Source: CAZPZZ01 sp964591245 (GTDB taxonomy: Bacteria > Acidobacteriota > Vicinamibacteria > Vicinamibacterales > UBA8438). From it: DNA of 22,367 bases. The position numbers and the translations under genes are program-made. The notes below the pieces were generated by a model. That model saw only the letters and a list, made by a program, of their open reading frames with translations. It searched no databases and was not told the origin of the DNA. Where the stretch lies: NCBI GenBank assembly GCA_964591245.1, contig CAZPZZ010000061.1:1-22367 (forward strand), in the 5' to 3' direction. Positions 1 through 7,770 of this stretch are shown here, piece after piece (positions within the stretch are counted from its first letter, which is position 1; the number at the start of each line of letters is the position of its first letter).

Positions 1-192
1 ATCGCCGATAAAGAAACGCAGGCGCTAATCCTCAACCCTCGGGACGCTCTGCATTTCGGCTTGCTTCACCTCGTCACGGCTGAAGATCCGAATCTCCCGC
101 GGCTTCAGATTCGCCAGGGCACGCTGGGTAAATTGACGGCCGAAGGATCCTGTTCCACCGGTCACGAGAATGGCGCTGTCTTCTATCGACAT
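1..192 (-). pseudogene. PseB/FlaA1-like nucleotide-sugar 4,6-dehydratase, 5' end, with in-frame TAG (runs off left edge)
   Basis: The reading begins at an ATG at 192-190 and gives a Rossmann glycine motif, TGGTGSFGRQF, at residues 11-21, followed by IFSRDEVKQAEM. Both are hallmarks of the extended-SDR UDP-GlcNAc 4,6-dehydratase family (PseB/FlaA1/CapD type), which makes sugar precursors for flagellin or surface glycans. After residue 55 the frame meets TAG (27-25). The same frame then continues as RLRFFIGD to the window edge, which is the next conserved block of this family (compare DPRMRFFIGDVRD in known members). So the stop lies inside a conserved stretch and the gene is interrupted rather than short. 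TAG is also the terminal stop of two neighbours (at 9067 and 12124), which argues against a recoded amber codon. A point nonsense mutation or a sequencing error is most likely. The rest of the gene lies outside the window. Confidence 0.75.
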
Positions 193-574
193 TGAACCTT
201 TAGTCTTAGGGGGTTCCACAAGCGGAACCGGAGCCCACGTTCGCGAAGGCCCCAATACCGTGTCAGACTGCCGCCGTCCCCCATGAGGGAGAAATGGTGG
301 AGAACACTCTGATTGAGGATAGTCGGGCTTGGATAATCGCGACCGCCCCAGAGGCTGCCGTAGCCGACAACCTGCGTTGCATTTTGGAAGATGATACCAC
401 GTGCTTTTCCGATGCCGTGGCGAGTACGACTCACCGAAACTTACGGCATCAACGAGGCCTGGCTCACATCGGCTCCGGAGCGTGAACCGCGGTCTGCGAA
501 CCAACACGAAGACATACTAGAATCACTCAACAACAACGCGACCGCCCTTGAATCGACATCGAAAGCAGACAGTA
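193..574. other. Divergent intergenic region, no convincing gene
   Basis: These 382 bases separate the minus-strand dehydratase start from the plus-strand M28 peptidase start and should hold both promoters. Several overlapping frames are open here, but their translations are basic and Arg/Pro/Ser-rich with no recognisable motif, so I do not call a gene. The only clear structure is a short perfect inverted repeat at 212-229. I did not find a convincing pair of sigma70 boxes on either strand. Confidence 0.5.
212..229. repeat. Short inverted repeat in the dehydratase leader
   Basis: GGTTCC (212-217) and GGAACC (224-229) form a perfect 6-bp inverted repeat with a 6-base spacer. It lies 20-37 bases upstream of the dehydratase ATG on the minus strand. 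It could be an operator half-site pair or a small leader hairpin. There is no T-run beside it, so it is not a good intrinsic terminator. It is short enough to occur by chance. Confidence 0.3.
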
Positions 575-1501
575 ATGAGCCTGACGTATCATCCAGCGCA
601 TAGCGTTCGGTGCCTCTTCGCGGCTCTTCTCCTGACCGTGGCTTTTCCAGTACACGCCCAGGAACGCAACGGGTTACCAGACCTCGTCGAGAATGCCACA
701 CGGCTCGCCACACCCACAGCCCAAGAACGTCACGATGCTCTCATCTCGCTCCTCGACCACCATGGTCTCTCCTACGAAATCCAGGAATTCCAACAGAAAC
801 CGGAAGACCCCGCTCCCTCAGCAGGACGTAACGTCTCAGTGTGGCTAGGCTCTGGCCACCGACAACTGATTGTGGGCGCTCATGCTGATGCGGCCAGGCT
901 CACCGACGGAACGCTCAGCCAGGCCATGGTCGACAACGCAGCCGCTGTTGCGATCCTGGTCAGACTCGCCACCACCCTCCAGCACCATGAATTCAAACAT
1001 CGCATACGGATCGTGTTTTTCGACCTCGAAGAGCGCGGCCTGCTGGGCTCTCGCCATCTCGTTTCGACGATAGCTCCGGACGCTGTTGCCGGCATGATCA
1101 ATCTCGACATCGCCGGCTATGGAGACACAATCATTTACGGGCCGTCCGCCAACCGTGGGAACGCCCCCCTCTTCACGGCCCTGCACCATGTCTGTGCTGA
1201 CGCTGATACCCAGTGTCTAGAATTTCCAGTCTTTCCCCCCAGCGACGACCGCAGCTTCCAGCGAGCAGGGATACCAAATATCTCGCTGGCAACCTTGCCC
1301 CGCAGGGAGGCCCATCAACTCTGGCTAGTACTGAACACTGACCCGGACGAATCCGGCCTTGCACCCGGCTTCGTACCGCCAATTCTGCAGCTGATCCACA
1401 CCGACAACGATACCCAAGACAAATTGGACGCCGAGGCCATGAGGCTGGCCTACAACGTCGTCAAGGAATTACTACTCAGGCTCGATCAACACTTGCCCTG
1501 A
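575..1501 (+). CDS. Secreted M28-family zinc peptidase
   Basis: This is a 308-residue predicted zinc exopeptidase (aminopeptidase type) acting outside the cytoplasm. I start at ATG 575 because it puts a clean Sec signal peptide at the N-terminus (hydrophobic LFAALLLTVAF, cleavage after VHA before QE). An in-frame TTG at 548 would add nine residues; neither start has a good ribosome binding site. The co-catalytic site is complete in the expected order: His103 and Asp105 in GAHAD, bridging Asp120 in MVDN, the Glu152-Glu153 pair in DLEERG (general base and ligand), Asp178 in NLDIAG and His275 in IHTDND. Length and order fit single-domain secreted M28 proteins. The substrate cannot be told from sequence. 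It stands alone on its strand, converging on the frameshifted barrel gene after a 143-base gap with no visible terminator. Confidence 0.88.
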   Translation: MSLTYHPAHSVRCLFAALLLTVAFPVHAQERNGLPDLVENATRLATPTAQERHDALISLLDHHGLSYEIQEFQQKPEDPAPSAGRNVSVWLGSGHRQLIVGAHADAARLTDGTLSQAMVDNAAAVAILVRLATTLQHHEFKHRIRIVFFDLEERGLLGSRHLVSTIAPDAVAGMINLDIAGYGDTIIYGPSANRGNAPLFTALHHVCADADTQCLEFPVFPPSDDRSFQRAGIPNISLATLPRREAHQLWLVLNTDPDESGLAPGFVPPILQLIHTDNDTQDKLDAEAMRLAYNVVKELLLRLDQHLP

Positions 1502-1644
1502 CACCCGATGACGCAAGAGTGCCTATCACCTGCTCATCAGCGCCTGGAAGTGCGAGGGCTGTACAGGCTATGGCTGTCGAGGCGTGAAACACGGTCAGAT
1601 GCGCGGTGGCGTGGTATGGAAACTCGGCGTACAGTTCAGCCCGG

Positions 1645-3600
1645 TCAAAAACGAAAGAGCCGGTTCACCTTCACGATGAATCCGCGGTTCCGCAGTTCAG
1701 TGTAGCGATCTGGCATCAGCGGATCGGTCTCACGGTCTTCGGTATAGACGACAAAGAGTTCGCTTCCCGGCGAGTACTCCCACCGCAACCGTAGATTGTT
1801 GCTCAGGGTATTGCTCCCCGAGTTGTACTGGGTCAGGCCGGAAAAGAACATACGCGGCGTGAAACTATAATTCACCCGCGCCACCAGCAGATCCGTTCGG
1901 AACGCCCCCAGCGGCGTGTCAATCCAATTCAGCGACACGCTGGGCTCCAGAGAAAATTGATTCGTCAAAGACAGGCGTGCACGTCTGAAACTGACAGAAC
2001 GAATCGTCCCATTGAAATATTCTCCGAACCGTACATTCAGCGAACCGGTAAGACGATGCTGTGCGCCTGGCGAGTAGGACGCCTCGGCATCTCGAAACCG
2101 ATACCCCCCCACCGGAAACGTCACCCCCGAACCTGGGCTGAAGGGCCTCGAGAGAAACTCATAATTCTCGGCAACGTTGAAGCCGATCCGGTCGCTGTTC
2201 TCCAACTCGGCAGAGAACCCCAACTGCGATTGTCGAGTCTGCACGACCCTCGTATCAGCCGCCTCGATGTAGTCAAAACTCCCTTCAAAGCGAAACTGAC
2301 GAATGGTCTCGAAAGAACTGGGCCTGGGACTGAAACGCCCCGTGGTATAGGTCCGTCTGAAATTGTCCCGCCGCAGAAAACCTACCTCAGGGATGAAGTT
2401 ATCCTCGACCAGAAGATGTTCAGCCCTGAAACCGTAGCGGTCTCCTCCGTAATCGAATCGCCCTTGATAGCTCGTGTTCTTGTCCTCGCGGCCAGGGGTA
2501 TCGGTCTTGGCCAGATAGGTGACGACCCCGATGTTCTCGAAGAAGGAGAACGTGGCATCGGCGCCATAGGCCTGGCTCGCACCCTCACCAACGAGGGAAA
2601 CCGAGCGGTTCGTAAAAAGCGCGCCGATACTGCTACGTCGCAGGATGTCGCGCTTGACCCGCGCCACCGTGAAATTCGTCATTTCGACGCCGGCGGAGGC
2701 CTCGTCATCGGTGTGAATGTTCAGGAAGCCAACATCAAATGCCCCGATCTTCCCGGTGACCCGCCCGCCGCCAACGATCGGCACAACAGCCCCTCGCTGC
2801 AATCCGATCTTCCGACTGTAGAACAACGTTGGCGCATTGCCGCCACCGAAGGGGCTCCCCCCACCGCTAAAGCGCAGAGCACCAAACCCGCCAAAGAGTC
2901 CCCCTCGCGCAAAATCGAAGATTCCACGACCCTCCAGAAAGAACTCACGTTTTTCCGGAAAAAAGAGACTAAAGCGAGTCAAATTGACCTGCTGCTCATC
3001 CACCTCAACCTGCGCAAAATCCGTGTTGTAGGTAAAGTCGGCGGTGAGATTCTGTGTAATGCCATACTTCACATCGATGCCGGCATTCGCGTTGCCCGCG
3101 TTACGAGTTGGCGGAGTGGCATTCAGGTTTGTCTGCACGCCACCAATCGCGTAGGGTTTGATCTCCAGGTTCTTGCTTCCCTCTGGCACCTCGAGCCCGA
3201 CGAGCGTCGCTGCTGCAGACACCCGAAAAATCGCCCCAAAACCGGTCGAGATGGGCAACGGCGTGAGATACGAAAATTCATTCTTTCGCCGGACATTTCG
3301 CCGCAATTGCAGGCCCCATACCTGGTCAGGTCCGGGCCGATAGCGCAGAGACCTGAACGGAATCTGCATCTCGACGGTCCAACCTCCCTCAAATCTGGCG
3401 GTCTGCGCATTCCAGACCGGATTCCAGTCGCTGTTTGGATTACTTTCATTCGTGATCGCAAAATCGGCAATCGCGCCCAGCGCATTGGTGTAAAAGACGA
3501 CGCCGTTACGCCGGTCGTAGAACGTGTCCAACAACACATGGAACGCATCGTTCTGGCGAAGCTGGTCCGAGTCTCGCCGCATCTCGTTCGCCACCCACTG
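1645..3600 (-). CDS. Copy A, 3' reading frame: rest of CBM9-like domain and DUF5916 barrel
   Basis: From CAG 3600 this frame encodes about 651 residues that match copy B in order: QWVANEMRRDS, LDTFYDRRNG, NSDWNPVWNAQTARFEGGW, LRYRPGPDQVWGLQL, then the DUF5916 signature (NTDFAQVEVDEQQVN followed by FFPEKREFFLEG). Many amphipathic beta strands with turn residues follow. The C-terminus KVNRLFRF ends in Phe, the usual signal for BAM-dependent outer-membrane insertion. The frame is open upstream to 3759, but that extension is antisense-like, Ser/Arg/Pro-rich and has no counterpart in copy B, so I exclude it. There is no ribosome binding site or credible independent start at the junction, so it is probably not translated on its own. 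Confidence 0.75.
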   Translation of the reverse strand, partial: QWVANEMRRDSDQLRQNDAFHVLLDTFYDRRNGVVFYTNALGAIADFAITNESNPNSDWNPVWNAQTARFEGGWTVEMQIPFRSLRYRPGPDQVWGLQLRRNVRRKNEFSYLTPLPISTGFGAIFRVSAAATLVGLEVPEGSKNLEIKPYAIGGVQTNLNATPPTRNAGNANAGIDVKYGITQNLTADFTYNTDFAQVEVDEQQVNLTRFSLFFPEKREFFLEGRGIFDFARGGLFGGFGALRFSGGGSPFGGGNAPTLFYSRKIGLQRGAVVPIVGGGRVTGKIGAFDVGFLNIHTDDEASAGVEMTNFTVARVKRDILRRSSIGALFTNRSVSLVGEGASQAYGADATFSFFENIGVVTYLAKTDTPGREDKNTSYQGRFDYGGDRYGFRAEHLLVEDNFIPEVGFLRRDNFRRTYTTGRFSPRPSSFETIRQFRFEGSFDYIEAADTRVVQTRQSQLGFSAELENSDRIGFNVAENYEFLSRPFSPGSGVTFPVGGYRFRDAEASYSPGAQHRLTGSLNVRFGEYFNGTIRSVSFRRARLSLTNQFSLEPSVSLNWIDTPLGAFRTDLLVARVNYSFTPRMFFSGLTQYNSGSNTLSNNLRLRWEYSPGSELFVVYTEDRETDPLMPDRYTELRNRGFIVKVNRLFRF

Positions 3601-4540
3601 GCTCGGCCCAGATGCGTCCCGCAACGTAGAGATTTTCGGCATCAAACAAGGTCCAGGCCTCGGTCCTCTCGGTCGAGGGTGCACCAGGATTTGGCATCTG
3701 CTGGATGAACTCGGTGATGGCCTGCACGGTCTGATACACCTGCTCGTCGAGTTGACCATCCATTTGGATCTCCTCGGTCACTCGGGTCGCGCGGACGGTC
3801 GCGCGGCGCTGGGCGTCGCGACTGATCACCGCCGGCGCCACCGGAGGTTCGGGGCCATCGATCGTCCCCGGTGCCAGACGCGGCCGTTCCTGGTCAACAC
3901 CGCGGCGGGCCAGCCGTGGCGTCCTTACGGACGGACGCTGTCCTCCCGGAACAACGCTCTCCGGCGCCGCCTCCAAGATCGGACCAGCAGATCCAGGCCG
4001 AGACACGCGTTCGGGCTGGTCGGAAACCTCCCATCCCAGGGCTTCCGCCAGCATCGGCACAAGCTCACCCACCAATCGGTCCTGTAACTCGAAGAACTGG
4101 TCGATCAGCCCGTCGACCGTCAGCGTCCCCACCACCGCCCCCGTCGAGGTATCGACCAACCGCGTCGTAACGCGGAGCTGGTCCTGGAGTCGTTGATAGC
4201 TTCCGGTCAGAAGCCACCGCGCCCCCAGGCGCTGGCCTACCGCGCGGTCAGACTCGCCCCCTTCTTCAACCCGTATGACGGAGTGGAGATCTGTCCCACC
4301 GGTCCCCTCCAACACAGTGACACCGCTCAATCCGACAGCGATGGACTCAGCGAAGCCCACCCCAAACCACGCATCGTCGTCTAGTCCGGTGATGTTGACG
4401 AAAGGGCGCACCCCAATACGGCCGAGCGACAACTCAAGAGCGGACTGCGCGTCGACCCCGTCGGCCATCGCCACAACCAGAGCCAGCACGATCACGCTCT
4501 GCCCTATGGCACCGTGCAAACCAGAACGACGATTGGTCAC
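3506..4540 (-). CDS. Copy A, 5' reading frame: signal peptide, TolB-like domain, start of CBM9-like domain
   Basis: This 344-residue frame starts at GTG 4540, chosen because GAGAGGAG sits 7 bases upstream, the best ribosome binding site of the large genes here. Residues 1-32 form a Sec signal peptide (cleavage VDA before QS). Residues about 40-170 resemble the COG5616/TolB N-terminal-like domain: VRPFVNITG, then a GFAESIAVGL helix, LLTGSYQRLQDQLRV and FFELQDRLVGELV. That domain is usually found in adenylate-cyclase-type and CadC-type proteins. A Pro/Arg-rich linker (about 180-240) leads into the CBM9-like strand pattern MDGQLDEQVY and LFDAENLYVAGRIW. Homology to copy B stops at residue about 313; the last 30 residues are out of frame and meaningless. 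Confidence 0.75.
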   Translation of the reverse strand: MTNRRSGLHGAIGQSVIVLALVVAMADGVDAQSALELSLGRIGVRPFVNITGLDDDAWFGVGFAESIAVGLSGVTVLEGTGGTDLHSVIRVEEGGESDRAVGQRLGARWLLTGSYQRLQDQLRVTTRLVDTSTGAVVGTLTVDGLIDQFFELQDRLVGELVPMLAEALGWEVSDQPERVSRPGSAGPILEAAPESVVPGGQRPSVRTPRLARRGVDQERPRLAPGTIDGPEPPVAPAVISRDAQRRATVRATRVTEEIQMDGQLDEQVYQTVQAITEFIQQMPNPGAPSTERTEAWTLFDAENLYVAGRIWAEPVGGERDAARLGPASPERCVPCVVGHVLRPA

Positions 4541-4885
4541 GACAGGACTCCTCTCTTCGTTACCAATTTCATGGAGTCGGTCTTGGGGATCGCCGACTCA
4601 GCGGAGTCCAAACCTACCCGTCATACAGAAACGACAGTGGCATTTATCGACATCCCGGAACGCAGGATAGCCAGAATAAAACATTTGCCAACTCCGCGTG
4701 CACTTCTTCGGAAGAAACAGGTTGCACGCGGGAATAAGAGTGATTGCAAACCGAACCCTGGTCACCCCGCCCGGATTCGTACTTCGAAGCACTGAATGAG
4801 CACGAACCGTCAAAGATGGTCGCGTCATAAAGGGCACTCCTCAGACACGTGTCTCGACAGCCGCCCGTTACAATGGTCCGCAGAC
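4541..4885. other. Divergent regulatory region between the two barrel genes
   Basis: These 345 bases lie between the GTG start of copy A and the preferred ATG of copy B, so both promoters should be here. An in-frame ATG at 4796 would lengthen copy B by 30 residues, but that segment is hydrophilic, precedes the signal peptide and is unlike a secretion signal. The main structure is a nested inverted repeat at 4695-4730. I see no other gene and no confident sigma70 boxes. Confidence 0.5.
4695..4730. repeat. Nested inverted repeat between the divergent barrel genes
   Basis: Outer arms CGCGTGCA (4695-4702) and TGCACGCG (4723-4730) are a perfect 8-bp inverted repeat. Inside lies a second palindrome, TTCTTCGGAAGAA (4704-4716), with an unpaired stretch ACAGGT on one side. 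As RNA it would form a two-storey hairpin on either strand. No T-run follows in either direction, so it is not a standard terminator. Candidate roles are a shared operator for the divergent pair or a leader structure. The role is inferred from position only. Confidence 0.5.
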
Positions 4886-7705
4886 ATGACCTCTGCAGCC
4901 TCACATCGGCTCTCCGTATCACTGCTCCTCTGTGGTCTCTTGACTTCGCAGGCAACATCTCTGATCGCCACGTCACAGGAGTTCGCTGATTCACAGCCAC
5001 CTGCACTGGTTAGAATCCTGCCGTTCACTAATCTCTCCAGCCAGCCAGCAGATGACTGGATTGGGGTGGGAATCGCTGAAACTGTCGCTACCGGTTTGAA
5101 TGCCCTCGACATGCTCAGAGCGGCGCGTATGGATGATCCGACCGTCGGAACAGGAGCGTCCACCGGCTCGAGCACGTCACCAGAGAGCACTGAACGCGTT
5201 CTCCCCACGGTGATCATCCGTGGGAACTACCAGCGTCTCGGCGAGCAACTTCGACTTACAGCTCAAATCACAGACGCCGGAAGCACAACGATCCGGCACA
5301 GCGTGACCGTTGACGGCGCCGTTGCGGATCTCTTTGCTATGCAGGACCAACTGCTGGCAGAACTGCAACGCACGTTCGAGCTCGAATACGGTCTGACACC
5401 TGTAGCATCGCCACGCCCGCGGGCGTCCGTAGCAGAATCCCTTGCAGCGTCTACTCCGGAACAGATCCCCCCTCGGTCACCAGCAGTGATGTCCGCGATC
5501 GACGGCCCACCCGCGCCGGTAGCTCCGGCGACAATCAATCGTGATGCCAACGGCCGCGCAACGGTCCGCGCCGTTCGCCTCGATGCTCCGTTGCGTCTAG
5601 ACGGTAACCTCGACGAGGCGATGTACACGACCGTGCCGCCTATGAGCGACTTCATTCAGCAGCAGCCGGATGCTGGAGCTCCTGCAACAGAAGCGACAGA
5701 TGCCTGGATCTTTTACGACGATGATGCCATCTATGTCGCTGCGCGCCTCTGGGAATCCGTGCCCGAGCCGCAGTGGATCGCCAACGAGATGCAACGTGAC
5801 TCACCACAGCTCATCAGCAACGATGGCTTCATCGCCGTCTTTGACACGTTTTACGACCGACGGAACGGCTTCGCATTCCGAGTCAACCCAATCGGCGGAT
5901 TCAACGACATACAAGTTACCGACGAACAGTGCTGCGGCAATTCTGACTGGAACCCCGTTTGGGATGTACGAACGGGGCGGTTCGATGGGGGTTGGACACT
6001 TGAGATGGAGATTCCCTTCAAATCACTCCGTTTCCGTCCTGGTCCAACACAGGTGTGGGGCGTTCAACTTGGTCGCGAGTGGCCAAGACTCTTCGAAGAG
6101 GCGTACCTCACGGCCGTGCCGATTTCGGCCGGCCCCGGCCAATACCGAGTGTCTGCGGGGGCAACGCTCACGGGCCTGGAGGTCCCTGAGGGCAACCGCA
6201 CCTTTGAAATCAAGCCGTACGTGATTGGCTCCCTCGCTACAGACAGGAATGCGATTCCGCCCATTTCCAACGAAGGTGCCGGAGACTTCGGGGTGGACGT
6301 GAAATATGGACTCACGGAAAACTTGACGGCCGACTTCACCTACAACACGGACTTTGCACAAGTTGAGGTTGATGAACAGCAGGTTAATCTGACCCGCTTT
6401 AGTCTCTTTTTCCCAGAAAAACGTGAATTCTTCCTTGAAGGACAGGGGATTTTTGATTTTGGACGCGCCCCGGGCTCTGGCTCTAGTCGAGGGGGATCGT
6501 CAAGAACCTCCGCCGCTGCCAACGTGCCCACGATCTTTTTCAGCCGTCGCATCGGTTTAAATCAGGGACAAACCGTACCGATTCTTGGCGGAGGGCGCCT
6601 GACCGGAAAGCTTGGCGATTTCAACGTCGGCGCCATCAACATCCAGAGCGATGAGACGCCTGATGCGAACGCTCTGGCAACGAACTTTACGGTGGTACGG
6701 ATTAAGCGCGACATCTTACGACGCAGCCGCATTGGAGGGATCCTCACCAGTCGGTCTGTTTCACTAGCCGGTGATGGTTCCAATCAGGCGTACGGCCTTG
6801 ATGGTGCGTTCTCGTTCTATGACAACGTCAATTTTTTTGGCTATTACGCACGCACCCAGACGCCAGACCTTCGAGAGGATGACGCAAGCTATCAAGCCGC
6901 ATTCTCCTATGACGGTGACCGGTACGGGCTCAGAGTCGACCATCTGCTCGTCGGGGACAATTTCAATCCAGAAATAGGTTTTCTTCGACGAGACAACTTT
7001 CGGCGCACGTTCATGCAGGCGCAGTTCAGCCCACGACCCGCGAGCATTGCAGTTGTCAGACAATTTTTCCTCAGCGCCAACATCGACTACATCCTGAATG
7101 GCGCAGGACAGCTCGAAACGCGCACCTTACAAGCTCGTTTCCAGACTAGCTTTGAGAATAGCGACAGCATTTCCGCCGATACCCAACAAAGTTACGAACT
7201 CTTGTACCGACCTTTCGAGATCGCGCCAGGGGTCGCCATCCCAGTAGGTGCCTACGGATTTCAGGATTACAGGGCATCCTACCGGATGGGCCCACAACGA
7301 CGGCTCGCGGGCAGCTTCTCGATCCAGCGCGGCAGCTTTTTCGGCGGTAGTATCACTGAACTCCGGTATTCTCGTGGCCGCCTCGAGATCACGCCACAGT
7401 TTTCATTCGAACCGAGTATTGCCGTCAGCGACATCGCATTGCCTCAAGGGAATTTCACGGCAAAGTTGGTCACCACACGTCTCACCTATACCTTCACGCC
7501 TCGCATGTTCCTCGGAGGCCTGCTCCAATACAACTCCACACGAAACGTGATGAGCAGTAACGTACGCCTCCGATGGCAATATCAACCAGGAAGTGAGCTC
7601 TTTGTGGTCTACAACGACCAACGAGACACCGAATTAGGCCGAAACTTCCCGCTGCTCGAGAACCGAGCGCTCGTGGTGAAATTCACCAAGTTTTTTCGCT
7701 TTTGA
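4886..7705 (+). CDS. TolB-like/CBM9-like/DUF5916 outer-membrane protein (copy B, intact)
   Basis: A 939-residue protein with three modules. I start at ATG 4886 because it begins a proper signal peptide (RLSVSLLLCGLLTSQATSL); ATG 4796 would bury it. There is no clear ribosome binding site. Residues about 40-168 resemble the COG5616/TolB-like domain (VRILPFTNLS, GVGIAETVATGL, GNYQRLGEQLRLTAQ, LFAMQDQLLAEL), with a low-complexity insertion (GTGASTGSS) in the middle. Residues 170-225 are a Pro/Ser-rich linker. Residues about 228-420 are CBM9-like (LDGNLDEAMY, YDDDAIYVAARLW, NSDWNPVWD). From about residue 430 to the end is the DUF5916 barrel, with NTDFAQVEVDEQQVN and FFPEKREFFLEG near 480-520 and the C-terminus KFTKFFRF. 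It is expected in the outer membrane with the N-terminal domains in the periplasm. Copy A lies divergently upstream. Its biochemical role is unknown; glycan binding or envelope sensing is speculation. Confidence 0.85.
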   Translation: MTSAASHRLSVSLLLCGLLTSQATSLIATSQEFADSQPPALVRILPFTNLSSQPADDWIGVGIAETVATGLNALDMLRAARMDDPTVGTGASTGSSTSPESTERVLPTVIIRGNYQRLGEQLRLTAQITDAGSTTIRHSVTVDGAVADLFAMQDQLLAELQRTFELEYGLTPVASPRPRASVAESLAASTPEQIPPRSPAVMSAIDGPPAPVAPATINRDANGRATVRAVRLDAPLRLDGNLDEAMYTTVPPMSDFIQQQPDAGAPATEATDAWIFYDDDAIYVAARLWESVPEPQWIANEMQRDSPQLISNDGFIAVFDTFYDRRNGFAFRVNPIGGFNDIQVTDEQCCGNSDWNPVWDVRTGRFDGGWTLEMEIPFKSLRFRPGPTQVWGVQLGREWPRLFEEAYLTAVPISAGPGQYRVSAGATLTGLEVPEGNRTFEIKPYVIGSLATDRNAIPPISNEGAGDFGVDVKYGLTENLTADFTYNTDFAQVEVDEQQVNLTRFSLFFPEKREFFLEGQGIFDFGRAPGSGSSRGGSSRTSAAANVPTIFFSRRIGLNQGQTVPILGGGRLTGKLGDFNVGAINIQSDETPDANALATNFTVVRIKRDILRRSRIGGILTSRSVSLAGDGSNQAYGLDGAFSFYDNVNFFGYYARTQTPDLREDDASYQAAFSYDGDRYGLRVDHLLVGDNFNPEIGFLRRDNFRRTFMQAQFSPRPASIAVVRQFFLSANIDYILNGAGQLETRTLQARFQTSFENSDSISADTQQSYELLYRPFEIAPGVAIPVGAYGFQDYRASYRMGPQRRLAGSFSIQRGSFFGGSITELRYSRGRLEITPQFSFEPSIAVSDIALPQGNFTAKLVTTRLTYTFTPRMFLGGLLQYNSTRNVMSSNVRLRWQYQPGSELFVVYNDQRDTELGRNFPLLENRALVVKFTKFFRF

Positions 7706-7770
7706 GTCAAAATGTTTCTCTGCTGAATCCCGCGCCTCCCCGCCGGGCAACGCACGCCGAGAGGGATTAT

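Larger units (their letters stand above)
1645..4540 (-). pseudogene. Frameshifted TolB-like/CBM9-like/DUF5916 outer-membrane protein (copy A)
   Basis: Two overlapping minus-strand frames together encode one protein of about 965 residues, collinear with the intact paralogue at 4886-7705. The upstream frame gives the signal peptide, TolB-like domain and start of the CBM9-like domain up to GRIWAEP. The downstream frame resumes at QWVANEMRRD and runs to the C-terminal Phe. In the intact copy the same place reads LWESVPEPQWIANEM. The simplest alignment places a 9-base in-frame length difference plus a 2-base loss just before the CAG at 3600-3598. No slippery sequence or stimulatory hairpin is apparent, so programmed frameshifting is unlikely. 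The remaining coding sequence is well preserved, so the lesion is either recent or an assembly error. The role of DUF5916 proteins is not settled; they are outer-membrane barrels with a sugar-binding-like module. Confidence 0.8.

Noticed and set aside
1..192. Amber codon recoding (TAG read as an amino acid)
   Set aside because: TAG is the terminal stop of the ElyC-like gene (9067) and the SDR (12124), so a general recoding is unlikely.
1957..3708. 583-residue plus-strand open frame
   Set aside because: It is fully antisense to copy A, is Arg/Pro-rich and has no motif, while the minus strand matches copy B residue by residue.
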